Assembly (NCBI RefSeq): GCF_014195095.1
Contig: NZ_JACIBC010000011.1
Span: 62,001-126,000, forward strand
Direction: 5' to 3'
Source of the DNA: Rhizobium sp. BK602
GTDB lineage: Bacteria > Pseudomonadota > Alphaproteobacteria > Rhizobiales > Rhizobiaceae
DNA length: 64,000 nt
Of the stretch, positions 16,944 through 27,509 are shown one piece after another. Under the pieces are notes generated by a model. The model had not been told where the DNA came from and did no database searches. It saw nothing but the letters and a program-made list of their open reading frames with translations. The translations under genes were made by a program, and so were the position numbers. How positions within the stretch are numbered: the stretch's first letter is position 1; every line of letters begins with the position of its first letter.

Positions 16944-17942
16944 TTATCCGTTGCCGGCCTTCTTGTTGAGGAAGCTGAAGGCGAGCACCGCGAAGATCAA
17001 TATGCCCGTGCCGACCTGCTGCCAGTAGAAATTCAGTCCCGTCAGCAGCAGGCCGTTGGCGACGATGCTGAGCAGCAATACGCCGAGCACGGTTCCCGCG
17101 ACATTCGGCCGGCCGAGCGGCGAAAGCGTCGTGCCGATGAAGGTCGCACCAATGGCGTTCAACAGGAAGGCATTGCCGGAAAAGGGGATATAGACCGTGA
17201 CCGTCGCCGTCAGGATTAGGCCGGCAATGGCGGCGATGAGGCCGACAAGGACAAAGGTCACGGCGACATGACCGCGAAGCCTGATGCCGGAATAGCGCAC
17301 GACGCTTGGCTGGATGCCGATCGACAGCACCACGCGGCCGAAGCGCGAGCGGGCAAAGAGCGTGGCGGCCACCGCGATGATGATGATCGCGATGACGAGC
17401 GGCACGGGAATGCCGGCAATCGCGCCGTGACCGAGGAAGCGGAAGGCGTCCGGCACGCCGGCCGGCGGCAGGTAGACCGGATTGCCGCCATTCGTCAGAA
17501 GCTGCTGGATGCTGCGGCCGATGAAAAGCGTGCCGAGGGTCGCGAGGAACGGCGACATGCCGATCCCCGAGATCAGAATGGCATTGAAGGCACCGACCGC
17601 CGCGCCGGCCGTAAGGCCTGCCAGCACGGCGAGCGCCACCGGCTGGCCGGCAAGCACCAGCGAGACGAAGGCGAAGCTCGCGAAATCGACCGCCGTTCCC
17701 ACCGAAAGGTCGATGCCACCGGAGGAGACCGCGAAGGTCATGGCGATCGAGACGATGGCAAGCAGGGTAAAATTGTTGACGAGAATGCTTTGCAGGTTGC
17801 CCGGCGTCAGGAAGGTCGGCGTCGCGGCTGAGAAGATGGCAAAGACGAACAGGAGCGCCAGGATCAGGCCGTATCGCGCCAGCACGGCGACGGCGCGACG
17901 CGGCCAAGCCTGGGATGGGGCGGCGGAATTCGAAAGCGACAT
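16944..17942 (-). CDS. Sugar ABC transporter permease (RbsC type)
   Basis: A 332-residue inner-membrane permease of the ribose/xylose/galactoside class (BPD_transp_2). Seen: GGIDLSVGTAVDFASF near residue 75, the family hallmark, and the C-terminal TLSPLGRPNVAGTVLGVLLLSIVANGL near 275. It follows a second permease gene by one base. Together they would form a heterodimeric channel, as in AI-2 or rhamnose-type systems. Confidence 0.87.
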   Translation of the reverse strand: MSLSNSAAPSQAWPRRAVAVLARYGLILALLFVFAIFSAATPTFLTPGNLQSILVNNFTLLAIVSIAMTFAVSSGGIDLSVGTAVDFASFAFVSLVLAGQPVALAVLAGLTAGAAVGAFNAILISGIGMSPFLATLGTLFIGRSIQQLLTNGGNPVYLPPAGVPDAFRFLGHGAIAGIPVPLVIAIIIIAVAATLFARSRFGRVVLSIGIQPSVVRYSGIRLRGHVAVTFVLVGLIAAIAGLILTATVTVYIPFSGNAFLLNAIGATFIGTTLSPLGRPNVAGTVLGVLLLSIVANGLLLTGLNFYWQQVGTGILIFAVLAFSFLNKKAGNG

Positions 17943-17943
17943 G

Positions 17944-18955
17944 TCAGATCTCCCGCTTGCGCAACAGGGTCGTCGCGGAAACGACGATCAGGATGAGAAG
18001 GCCCTGAATGCCGTTGACCAGCGTGCTCGGCAGGTTGAGAAGCTGGAAGCCGTTGACGAGGAAGCCGACGAGCAGGGTGGAGAGCAGCGCGCCAGGGATC
18101 GTCGGAACCAGCCGTCGTGAAAAGACCGAACCGAGCAGGGCGGCGGCTACGACCGGCAAGAGCATTTCGCCGGAGCCGGTGGTGCTGCCGCTGAGATAGG
18201 AGACGGAGAGAATACCGGCGATGCCGCCGCAGAGGCCGCTGGCGAGGAAGGCGCCGGCCAGCAGGCGCTTGAGCGGCAAGCCGGCGGCGCGCGCCGCATC
18301 CGGAAACTCGCCCACGGCATAAAGCCGGAGACCGAGCGGCGTATATTGCACGATCGCCGCCACGATCGCGGTGAAGCCGAGGAGCACATAGGCAAGGACC
18401 GGAATGCCGAAGCTGTCGGAGGCCGATAGCAGCGTCAGGACATCGGTGGAGGCCGGCAGGACGGTGTTCTGCGTCAGCACCAGTTCCAGGCCGGCGACGA
18501 TATTCATCACGGCAAGCGTGGCGAGCAGCGGCACGATGCCGGCGAGCACGACGGCTGCGGCATTGACTGCGCCGATCGCAAGGCCGGTCGCCAGCGTTGC
18601 GGCAATGGCCACGGCATCGCTATAACCGAGCTGCGTCAGCGTCGCATAGACGGCGGCGCTGAGGCCCATATTGGCGGCGAGCGAAAGGTCGATGCCGCCG
18701 GTAACGACGTTGGCACCGCCGGCGATCAGCACGATGGTGAGCCCGATCGCCAGTACGCCGGAGATAGCGGACTGGCCGAGTACATTGCCGATATTGCCGA
18801 GGGTGAGGAAATAGGGCGCCGTCAGCGAGAAGACGGCGAGGATCAGGGCAAAGGTGATCAGCGAGCCGAAGCGCAGGGTCGCCGCGGCGATATTGCCGCC
18901 TGTACCGCTCGTTGTCTTCGCCGTCTCGAAACCGGCGTCGGGGGCGTATTGAATG

Positions 18956-18966
<11 letters not shown>
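17944..18966 (-). CDS. Sugar ABC transporter permease (RbsC type), second copy
   Basis: A 340-residue permease of the same family as its downstream neighbour. Seen: NVVTGGIDLSLAANMGLSA near residue 85, and a C-terminal region LVPTIPGALLSTLLVGFLVNGFQLL. The ATG at 18966 overlaps the ATPase gene end by 11 bases, so translation is coupled. The protein has a polar 30-residue N-terminus before the first membrane segment. Confidence 0.87.
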
Positions 18967-20506
<1,540 letters not shown>

Positions 20507-20559
20507 GGGGGCTCCGATCAAGGCTTGGCGAGGCGGTCGGCCGCCTCGCCAATGGCAAA

Positions 20560-21567
20560 TCAGCCGATGCCGAGTTTCTTGACGACCTCGGCGACGTTGG
20601 CCTTGTTGGCCAGAAGCGCCGGCACGTAGGTCTCGCGCGGCAAGGTCTGTCCCGCCAGAAGCTTGGCGACGTTGCGGATCGCGGTGCGGCCGATTTCGGC
20701 CGGCTGCTGTGCCGCGTCTGCGCCTGCCGGCGAATTCGGGTCGGCGACCAGTTGCAGCACTTCCGGGCTTCCATCGACGCCATAGGTGCGGATTTCGGTG
20801 CGGCCGGCGGCGGCAATCGCCTGCGTCGCACCAAGCTGCGGAATATCCCAGGCAGACCAGATCGCCTTGATCGAGCCCTTCTCGGGATATTTGTTCAGAA
20901 GCGCCGTGACCTGCGCAAATGCATCCTGGACGGTGTTCGGAATGACGTCGCGCAGTTCCGGCTGGATGATCTTCACCTTGGGGAAATATTTGATGACGTT
21001 GACGAGCTGGTCGTAACGGATCGCGCAAGGCGTGACGCCGTAAAAGCCGTTGAAGACGAGGATGTTGCCTTCGCCGCCGATGTCGGAAACGAGCTGGAGG
21101 GCTAGGTCCTTGCCGATGCCCCAATTGTCCGAGGTCGTGTTGTTGATCGAGTTGGTCGAACCGACATCCACGGTCAGCACCGGAATTCCGGCATCGCGCG
21201 CCTTCTTCAGCCAGGGGTCGATGACGCTGAGCGTGCCGAGGATCTGCACGATCGCATCGGGCCTCTGGGCGATCAGCGTCTGAAGCTGCGAGACCAGCTT
21301 GCCGTCGTTGCGGCCGGCGTCGACGGCGATCGGCTCGCCGCCAAGGCGTTTGACCTCGGCGATCTGGGCATTATAGGCCTGAAGATCGAAATAATGGTCG
21401 GTGCCGGTGGCGCTGATGGCGATACGCTTGCCCTTCAGCGACAAGCCATCGTCGGCTGCGGCAGCCTGGCTGGCAAAAAGGCCGGCGCCGGCGAATGTCG
21501 CGCCCGTGACGGCCGCGAGTTTCAGGATTTCCCGACGGCCAAGGCCGGTTTTGTGTTGTTCTGTCAT
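20560..21567 (-). CDS. Sugar-type ABC transporter substrate-binding protein (RbsB type, Tat signal)
   Basis: A 335-residue periplasmic binding protein (Peripla_BP_4). The ATG at 21567 follows GAGAGGG at a good distance. The N-terminus has a twin-arginine signal (GRREILKLAAVTGATFAGAGLFASQAAA), unusual for this family and suggesting export of a folded protein. Seen further: LIAQRPDAIVQILGTLSVIDPWLKKARDAGIPVLTVDVG near 95-135, the family ligand-contact stretch. First gene of the reverse operon with the ATPase and two permeases. Ligand unknown; the family binds sugars, polyols and similar compounds. Confidence 0.86.
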   Translation of the reverse strand: MTEQHKTGLGRREILKLAAVTGATFAGAGLFASQAAAADDGLSLKGKRIAISATGTDHYFDLQAYNAQIAEVKRLGGEPIAVDAGRNDGKLVSQLQTLIAQRPDAIVQILGTLSVIDPWLKKARDAGIPVLTVDVGSTNSINNTTSDNWGIGKDLALQLVSDIGGEGNILVFNGFYGVTPCAIRYDQLVNVIKYFPKVKIIQPELRDVIPNTVQDAFAQVTALLNKYPEKGSIKAIWSAWDIPQLGATQAIAAAGRTEIRTYGVDGSPEVLQLVADPNSPAGADAAQQPAEIGRTAIRNVAKLLAGQTLPRETYVPALLANKANVAEVVKKLGIG

Positions 21568-21592
21568 GGAATGAACCCTCTCGGTGTTTATT

Positions 21593-21620
21593 CCCCATAA
21601 AATATATGGATTTATTGGGG
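21593..21620. promoter_or_regulatory. Inverted repeat in the sugar importer promoter
   Basis: CCCCATAAA and TTTATTGGGG form an imperfect inverted repeat separated by 9 AT-rich bases, 26 bases before the binding-protein start. Its position over the likely -10 region suggests an operator for a sugar-responsive repressor not encoded here. Confidence 0.35.
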
Positions 21621-21797
21621 TTGAGAGAAACAGCATTCCAAAAGAACGCGATCGAAAGAAAAGTTCTCCGAGAAGGAGCGGGGGTATGGCGACCACAAAA
21701 TTCCGGGCCGCCGGCCTCTGGTCCGCGCCGAGGGAAGAGGGAGGAATGGCCGTTTCGCAATTTGAGAAGGAGCGGCCGGCTGGGCGCGTGTGCGGCC

Positions 21798-22061
21798 TCA
21801 GCGAACGATGGAAATATGCGAAATCCTCTCTTCGTCGGCGGCGCGGATCAGGGCTTCGCGGACGGCTTCGGGAGGAACGACATTGTGCAGGGCGTCGAGA
21901 CAGGTTCTGACAGCCACGACATATTCCTCGCCATCGTCGGTCGGCCAATCCGAAATCAGCATCATCGCCGCGTCCCGGACCGATCTGATCAGCCTGTATT
22001 TTTTTCGGCCGCGCACGACGAGCCTCAGCGCGGGAAACTGATGCGAAGTGTGCCATTTCAT
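21798..22061 (-). CDS. DUF982 domain protein
   Basis: An 87-residue small protein. The stretch SVRDAAMMLISDWPTDDGEEYVVAVRTCLDALHNVVPPEAVREALIRAADEERI matches DUF982, a family almost confined to Hyphomicrobiales and of unknown role. The ATG at 22061 is chosen; the frame continues upstream but without DUF982 similarity. It stands alone between the sugar importer and the divergent shikimate locus. Confidence 0.75.
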   Translation of the reverse strand: MKWHTSHQFPALRLVVRGRKKYRLIRSVRDAAMMLISDWPTDDGEEYVVAVRTCLDALHNVVPPEAVREALIRAADEERISHISIVR

Positions 22062-22191
22062 AACGCATGGTCTCCGGATCGTTAGATTATCGCTAACCAC
22101 GCAAGTTCCGTTCCAAAAACGATTCCACCGACGAAATCCACATCTCCATGCTGCGGATAGGGGCTTGCGGCAGGCGGCCGCAAATTGAGAG

Positions 22192-22220
22192 TTTACAATA
22201 CTAACTAGTTCGTACATTAT
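22192..22220 (+). promoter_or_regulatory. Promoter with TetR-type operator, shikimate transporter gene
   Basis: TTTACA (22192) and CATTAT (22215) are 17 bases apart, and the spacer holds TACTAACTAGTTCGTA (22199-22214), a near-perfect 16-bp palindrome. The same arrangement occurs upstream of the dehydrogenase gene at 26478. A repressor bound here would block RNA polymerase; the TetR gene at 25764 is the obvious candidate. Confidence 0.72.
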
Positions 22221-22357
22221 TGTCGCGGGAGCTTGGGAGGAGATTGATCGATGGCCGGTCTCGCGTTGAAAGACCGACGTCGCATGCCAATTCCCCCATT
22301 CGCCGCCGGCTTGCTCAGCAGGGCGGATCATTCAAGGGACCATCGGGAGGAGAGGTC

Positions 22358-23695
22358 ATGCAGACATCGACAGGAATAAGGACACCGAAGCGCGCGGCGC
22401 TTGCAAGCTGGCTGGGCAGCGCGGTGGAATATTACGACTTTTTCGTTTACGGCACGGCGGCGGCGCTGATCTTTCCGAAGATCTTCTTTTCCGCCGAAAA
22501 CCCGCAGGCCGCTGCCATGGCGTCGTTCGCGACCTTCGGCGTCGCCTATATTACCCGTCCGCTCGGTGCCGTTGCCCTGGGGCATATCGGCGACAAGTTC
22601 GGCCGCAAGAAGGTCCTGACCTTCACCCTGCTTCTGATGGGTTTTTCGACCTTCATCATCGGATGTCTGCCGACCTATGACCATGTCGGCGTTCTCGCGC
22701 CGATCCTTCTGGTCATCGCGCGCTTGCTGCAGGGGATTTCCGCGGCTGGCGAGCAGGCTGGCGCCAACTCCATGACGCTCGAACATGCCCCGGAAAATCG
22801 CCGGGCGTTTTTCACCAGTTTCACCCTGAGTGGCACCCAGACCGGCCTTATCCTCGCGACGCTGGTCTTCATTCCCATCGCCAGATTGCCGGAAGCGGAT
22901 CTGCTTGCCTGGGGATGGCGCATACCCTTCTTCCTGAGCTTCGTTGTCGTCATCGTCGGCTTCTGGGTGCGGCGGACGCTTGCCGAGACGCCCGCCTTCG
23001 TCGAGGAAGCCAAGAAGGGTGAGGTGGAAGGCGTGCCGCTGGTGACGCTGTTCAGCAATTACTGGAGCGACGTCGTTCGCATCATCTTTGCGGCCCTGAT
23101 TTCCGTTGTCAGCACGATCTTCAGCGTCTTCACTCTGTCCTATGCGGTCAATACGATGCATATCGACCGCTCGCTGATGCTGACGGTGCTGGTGCTCGCA
23201 AATCTCGCCGCGCTGGTGGCAATCCCGCTCTGGGCACTGCTGGCGGACCGGATCGGCCGCAAGCCGGTCTTCATCTTCGGCGCTCTCGGCTGCGCCGTGC
23301 TGATCTGGCCCTATATCTGGGCGATCAGCCAGGGCGACCTGCCATTGATCTTCATCCTCGGCATCTTGCTGTCGGGCATCGTCTACAGCGCCTCGAACGG
23401 GGTCTGGCCGGCGCTCTACGCTGAAATGTTCGATACGCGGGTGCGCCTCTCCGGCATGGCGATCGGCACGCAGATCGGCTTCGCGCTTGGCGGCTTCGCG
23501 CCGACCATCAGCGCGGCATTGCTGGGCACCGGCCCGACCGGGTGGATGCCCGTCGCGATCTTCACCTCGATCACCGCCGTCATCGCGGCAATCTCCGCCG
23601 CCACGGCGCTGGAGACTTACAAGACGCCGATGACGCAACTCGGCAAGCAGAAGAGCCAGGGCGTGCCCGCCTCCGTCGGAAAGCAGTCCATCTGA
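22358..23695 (+). CDS. MFS transporter, metabolite:H+ symporter family (shikimate-type)
   Basis: A 445-residue permease with 12 predicted membrane segments. The ATG at 22358 follows GGGAGGAGAGG. Seen: ASWLGSAVEYYDFFVYGTAAALIFPKIFF near residues 15-40, GHIGDKFGRKKVLTFTLLLMG near 80 (MFS loop 2-3 motif), RLLQGISAAGEQAGA near 120 and LADRIGRKPVF near 300. These mark the MHS group (ShiA, ProP, KgtP). Given the dehydratase and dehydrogenase next door, shikimate or quinate uptake is most likely, but the substrate is inferred. Confidence 0.84.
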   Translation: MQTSTGIRTPKRAALASWLGSAVEYYDFFVYGTAAALIFPKIFFSAENPQAAAMASFATFGVAYITRPLGAVALGHIGDKFGRKKVLTFTLLLMGFSTFIIGCLPTYDHVGVLAPILLVIARLLQGISAAGEQAGANSMTLEHAPENRRAFFTSFTLSGTQTGLILATLVFIPIARLPEADLLAWGWRIPFFLSFVVVIVGFWVRRTLAETPAFVEEAKKGEVEGVPLVTLFSNYWSDVVRIIFAALISVVSTIFSVFTLSYAVNTMHIDRSLMLTVLVLANLAALVAIPLWALLADRIGRKPVFIFGALGCAVLIWPYIWAISQGDLPLIFILGILLSGIVYSASNGVWPALYAEMFDTRVRLSGMAIGTQIGFALGGFAPTISAALLGTGPTGWMPVAIFTSITAVIAAISAATALETYKTPMTQLGKQKSQGVPASVGKQSI

Positions 23696-23700
23696 AGTCA

Positions 23701-23738
23701 TGACGGCGCCGCTCTCTTGATCGGGAGCGGCGCCGTCA
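23701..23738. terminator. Strong hairpin between transporter and dehydratase genes
   Basis: TGACGGCGCCGCTC and GAGCGGCGCCGTCA form a 14-bp perfect stem with a 10-base loop just after the transporter stop. It has no T-run (CCCTTTAAAGG follows), so it may slow or partly stop transcription, or protect the transporter mRNA, rather than end it fully. Confidence 0.55.
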
Positions 23739-23799
23739 CCCTTTAAAGGCGGCGGAAATTCGGTCCGAGCCGCAACAGTTTACCGGAGCGGGAATTGAG

Positions 23800-25689
23800 A
23801 TGAAGACCTCGATTGCGACTGTATCGATCAGCGGTGACCTGAAGCAGAAGCTGGACGCGATTGCAAAAGCCGGTTTCGACGGTGTCGAGATCTTCGAGAA
23901 CGATTTCCTCGCCTTCGATGAAAGTCCGCGCGACATCGGCCGGATCGTCAGGGACTACGGGCTGGAGATTACCCTCTTCCAGCCCTTCCGCGATTTCGAA
24001 GGCATGCCCGAGCCGCTGCGCAGCCGCACCTTCGACCGTGCCGAGCGCAAATTCGACATCATGCAGGAGATGGGCACCGATCTGGTGCTGGTTTGCTCCA
24101 ACGTCTCGACGGCTGCGCTGGGTGGGCTCGACCGGGCTGCGGCCGACTTCCACGAACTCGGCGAACGTGCCGCCAAACGCGGTCTGCGGGTGGGCTACGA
24201 GGCGCTCGCCTGGGGACGTCACATCAACGACCACCGCGATGCCTGGGAGATCGTCCGCCGCGCCGATCATCCCAATATCGGCCTGATCCTCGACAGCTTC
24301 CACACCCTGTCGCGCAAGATCAGCGTCGAGTCCATCCGATCCATTCCGAAGGAAAAGATCTTCATCATCCAGCTTGCCGACGCGCCGCTGATCGACATGG
24401 ATCTTCTCTATTGGAGCCGGCATTTCCGTAACATGCCGGGCGAGGGCGAATTGCCGGTCCTCGATTTCATGCGCGCCGTGGCCGCGACAGGCTATGACGG
24501 CTATCTTTCGCTCGAGATTTTCAACGACCAGTTCCGAGGGGGATCACCGACCGCGATTGCCGTGGATGGCCGACGCTCGCTGATCCATCTCGGTGACGAG
24601 GTCAGGCGCACAGAAGGCGAAAACGCGCTTTCCGTCCCCGCCATGCCAGCCAAGGCGGAGGTCGAGGGTGTCGCCTTCATCGAATTCGCCGTCGACGAAA
24701 CGGAGGCATCGCAGCTTGCGGGCCTGATCGCGACACTCGGCTTCAAACGGGTAGGGCGTCACAGGACGAAGCAGGTCGACCTCTATCGCCAGGGCGAGAT
24801 CAATCTCGTCATCAATACCGAAGAAAAGGGGTTTGCCGGTGCCTCCCATCTCGTCCATGGCAAATCGGCCTATGCGATGGGCCTCTGGGTCAAGGATGCC
24901 GGGGCGGCACTGGCGCGCGCAATCGCGCTCGGAGCCGAACGCTTCCAGCAGCCGCTCGATCCCGGCGAGATCGAGATGCCGGCCATCCACGGCGTCGGCG
25001 GCGGCCTCATCTATTTCCTCGACCGGACATCCGAGCTCGGACGCATCTGGGAGCTGGAATTCGTGCCCGTCGAGGACACGGGAAGCGCTATACCGGCCGG
25101 CCTGAAGACGATCGACCACGTCGCGCAGACCATGCGCTACGAGGAATTGCTGACATGGCTCCTGTTCTACACCGCGATCCTCGATGCCCGCAAAACGCCG
25201 ATGGTCGACATCATCGACCCCGCCGGCATCGTGCGCAGCCAGGTGGTCGAAAACAGTTCCGGCTCCTTGCGCATCACCTTGAACGGTGCGGAAAATCGCA
25301 ACACGCTCGCCGGCCATTTCATCGCCGAGACGCTCGGATCGGGCATACAGCATCTGGCCTTCACCACGGCCGATATTTTTGCCACAGCCGATGCGCTCGA
25401 ACGCAACGGCTTCGTCACCTTGTCGATCTCGCCCAATTACTATGACGATCTGGAGGCCCGCTTCGGTCTCGATCCTGACTTCACCGATCGTCTCAAGTCG
25501 CGCAATATTCTCTACGACAAGGACGAGCACGGGGAATATTTCCAGATGTATAGCCCGACCTATGGCGAAGGGTTCTTTTTCGAGATCGTGCAGCGCAGCG
25601 GATATCGCGGCTACGGCGCGGCAAACGCCATTTTCCGCATCGCCGCCTTGCGACGGCATCTCAGGCCCGCGGGCATGCCGAAGCTTTAG
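23800..25689 (+). CDS. quiC: 3-dehydroshikimate dehydratase, fused isomerase-like and HPPD-like domains
   Basis: A 629-residue two-domain enzyme expected to turn 3-dehydroshikimate into protocatechuate. Residues 1-270: xylose-isomerase/AP-endonuclease-2 TIM barrel (FDGVEIFENDFL, LVLVCSNVS, VGYEALAWGRHINDHRDAWEIV, IGLILDSFH, GYDGYLSLEIFND) carrying the metal-site acids and histidines. Residues 290-629: a VOC/4-hydroxyphenylpyruvate dioxygenase-like half with metal ligands near H437 (IDHV), H516 (QHLAF) and E593 (FFEIV). This fusion is the QsuB/QuiC type; the role of the C-terminal half is poorly understood. It lies downstream of the transporter and upstream of the TetR gene. Confidence 0.86.
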   Translation: MKTSIATVSISGDLKQKLDAIAKAGFDGVEIFENDFLAFDESPRDIGRIVRDYGLEITLFQPFRDFEGMPEPLRSRTFDRAERKFDIMQEMGTDLVLVCSNVSTAALGGLDRAAADFHELGERAAKRGLRVGYEALAWGRHINDHRDAWEIVRRADHPNIGLILDSFHTLSRKISVESIRSIPKEKIFIIQLADAPLIDMDLLYWSRHFRNMPGEGELPVLDFMRAVAATGYDGYLSLEIFNDQFRGGSPTAIAVDGRRSLIHLGDEVRRTEGENALSVPAMPAKAEVEGVAFIEFAVDETEASQLAGLIATLGFKRVGRHRTKQVDLYRQGEINLVINTEEKGFAGASHLVHGKSAYAMGLWVKDAGAALARAIALGAERFQQPLDPGEIEMPAIHGVGGGLIYFLDRTSELGRIWELEFVPVEDTGSAIPAGLKTIDHVAQTMRYEELLTWLLFYTAILDARKTPMVDIIDPAGIVRSQVVENSSGSLRITLNGAENRNTLAGHFIAETLGSGIQHLAFTTADIFATADALERNGFVTLSISPNYYDDLEARFGLDPDFTDRLKSRNILYDKDEHGEYFQMYSPTYGEGFFFEIVQRSGYRGYGAANAIFRIAALRRHLRPAGMPKL

Positions 25690-25763
25690 GGCCCGATTTG
25701 ACTGGTCGGTAATGCTGGCGATACTCGTGTGAACGCTTCGATTCCCCTTGAAACGAGTCCAGC

Positions 25764-26432
25764 ATGCAAAAGAAGCTTTCGGCGAAGGTGGTCAGCCGAT
25801 CCAGAAAGAACGATCCCGATGCGACCAAGGAGAATATTCTCCGCATAGCGTCGGAAGAGTTCGTCGCCTCAGGATTTGCCGGCGCCCGCGTCGATGAGAT
25901 CGCCGAGCGCACCAAGACCTCGAAGCGGATGATCTATTACTATTTCGGTGGCAAGGAAGGGCTGTACCTCGCCGTGCTGGAGCGGGCCTATACCAAGATC
26001 CGCAGCCTTGAAGGCGCACTCGATCTGCAAAACATGCCGCCGGCTCAGGCCATGCGACGGCTGATCGAAAGCACCTTCGACCATGACGACCAGAATCCGG
26101 ATTTCGTCAGGCTGGTCAGCGTCGAAAACATTCATCGTGCCGAGCATATGAAGCGCTCCAGCGTTCTCTCGCAGATGAATATCGTCGTCATCGACATCAT
26201 CTCCGACATCCTGCGCCGTGGCTATGAAGACGGCAGCTTCGAGCGGGAGATCGATCCGATCGACCTGCATATGATGATCAGCGCCCAATGTTTTTTCCGG
26301 GTATCCAACCGTCATACGTTCGGTGCCATTTTCGACCGCGATCTTTCCGCGCCCGACATCAAACAGCGTCATCGGACGATGATCTGCGATGCCATCATCG
26401 CTTACCTGAAAACGCCCGCGACCGCCGGCTGA
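25764..26432 (+). CDS. TetR-family transcriptional regulator
   Basis: A 222-residue regulator with an N-terminal TetR helix-turn-helix near residues 22-70 (TKENILRIASEEFVASGFAGARVDEIAERTKTSKRMIYYYFGGKEGLYLAVLERAY) and a C-terminal ligand domain. The TSKRMIYYYFGGKEGLY motif is classic. It is placed between the dehydratase and dehydrogenase genes, both transcribed in the same direction, and probably represses two promoters that carry the TACGAACTAGTTCGTA palindrome, released by shikimate or a downstream aromatic. No palindrome was seen in its own 74-base upstream gap. Confidence 0.9.
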   Translation: MQKKLSAKVVSRSRKNDPDATKENILRIASEEFVASGFAGARVDEIAERTKTSKRMIYYYFGGKEGLYLAVLERAYTKIRSLEGALDLQNMPPAQAMRRLIESTFDHDDQNPDFVRLVSVENIHRAEHMKRSSVLSQMNIVVIDIISDILRRGYEDGSFEREIDPIDLHMMISAQCFFRVSNRHTFGAIFDRDLSAPDIKQRHRTMICDAIIAYLKTPATAG

Positions 26433-26477
26433 TCCTCTTATTCTAACAACGAACCGACCGTAGCACGACGCCGTGAA

Positions 26478-26506
26478 TTGACAATACGAACTAGTTCGTA
26501 CATTTT
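26478..26506 (+). promoter_or_regulatory. Promoter with TetR-type operator, dehydrogenase gene
   Basis: TTGACA (26478) and CATTTT (26501) are 17 bases apart with TACGAACTAGTTCGTA (26485-26500), a perfect 16-bp palindrome, filling the spacer. The dehydrogenase GTG is 56 bases past the -10. Same design as the promoter at 22192. Confidence 0.75.
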
Positions 26507-26561
26507 ATCACTCGTCATTCTTTGACTTGATGAGGCTCTGAAAAGAGCAGGGAGGATAGTT

Positions 26562-27449
26562 GTGTCGGAAGCATTGATCGCGCCGCAGGTTCTGCAGGTT
26601 GGCCTCATAGGAGCCGGTATTGGCGGCTCTCTGTCGCCGGCCATGCATATGCAGGAAGGTGCCTGTCTCGGGTTGGACTATACCTATGACATCATCGACC
26701 TGCAGGTGCTCGGCCGTGGCGTGGCGGACCTGTCCGAGCTTATCGGCAACGCCGAGAAAAGCGGTTTCGCCGGCCTCAACATTACCCATCCCTGCAAGCA
26801 GGCGGCCGTGGATCTGGTGGATGAACTGTCCGCCGATGCCGCCGTACTTCGCTCGATCAATACCATCGTCCTTCGCAACGGCCGGCGCTTCGGCCACAAT
26901 ACCGATTGGTGGGGCTTTGCCGAAAGCTTCCGCCGCGGCCTGCCGGGGGCGTCGCTGGAGCGGGTGGTGCAGCTTGGGGCCGGCGGCGCGGGCGTGGCCG
27001 TCGCTCACGCGGTTGCCGGCCTGGGCGCCAAGTCCATCGAAATTTACGATCTCGATCCGGCGAGGGTGAGCGCGCTGATTTCGCAGATAGAAGCGGCGCA
27101 TCCGCATTGCACTTTTGTCATCGGCAAGGATCTGCCGGACGCATTGCGCGAAGCGACCGGCCTTGTCCATGCCACGCCGACCGGCATGCTCGGCCATCCC
27201 GGATTGCCGCTCGATGAAGCGCTGATCAACTCCCGTTTCTGGGTCGCCGACATCGTCTATTTTCCGCTTGAGACCGAGCTTGTCAAAGCGGCAAGAAGCA
27301 AAGGCTGCCAGGTGCTGGATGGCGGCGGCATGGCGGTCTTCCAGGCTGTCGGTGCCTTCGAACTCTTCACCGGCCGGCGGGCTGATGCCGAGCGGATGAT
27401 TGCCCATTTCAAATCGTTGCAGGCGCGGTCATCTGCCCGCAATGGTTAG
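26562..27449 (+). CDS. Shikimate/quinate dehydrogenase family protein (catabolic AroE-like)
   Basis: A 295-residue NAD(P)-dependent dehydrogenase. Seen: substrate motif IGGSLSPAMHMQEG near residue 20, catalytic Lys in NITHPCKQA near 75-80, NTDWWGF near 107 and the Rossmann loop LGAGGAGVAVAHAVAGLG near 140. The HPCKQ and GSLSP variants match quinate/shikimate dehydrogenases such as the YdiB/RifI group rather than the biosynthetic AroE. GTG start after GGGAGGATAGTT. With the dehydratase it would convert shikimate to protocatechuate. Transcribed from its own promoter carrying a TetR palindrome. Confidence 0.86.
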   Translation: MSEALIAPQVLQVGLIGAGIGGSLSPAMHMQEGACLGLDYTYDIIDLQVLGRGVADLSELIGNAEKSGFAGLNITHPCKQAAVDLVDELSADAAVLRSINTIVLRNGRRFGHNTDWWGFAESFRRGLPGASLERVVQLGAGGAGVAVAHAVAGLGAKSIEIYDLDPARVSALISQIEAAHPHCTFVIGKDLPDALREATGLVHATPTGMLGHPGLPLDEALINSRFWVADIVYFPLETELVKAARSKGCQVLDGGGMAVFQAVGAFELFTGRRADAERMIAHFKSLQARSSARNG

Positions 27450-27467
27450 ATTGGCGTTCGGTCAAGG

Positions 27468-27494
27468 CGAGGCATGCCGCAAGGCCCCGCCTCG
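27468..27494. terminator. Hairpin between convergent dehydrogenase genes
   Basis: CGAGGC and GCCTCG pair across a 15-base loop in the gap between the convergent genes ending at 27449 and 27510. No clear T-run, so a weak bidirectional terminator at best. Confidence 0.3.
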
Positions 27495-27509
27495 TCGCGG
27501 GATGAGCGA

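Noticed and set aside
22328..23701. Reverse-strand open frame of 457 codons
   Set aside because: Shadow of the MFS transporter gene; composition typical of antisense frames.
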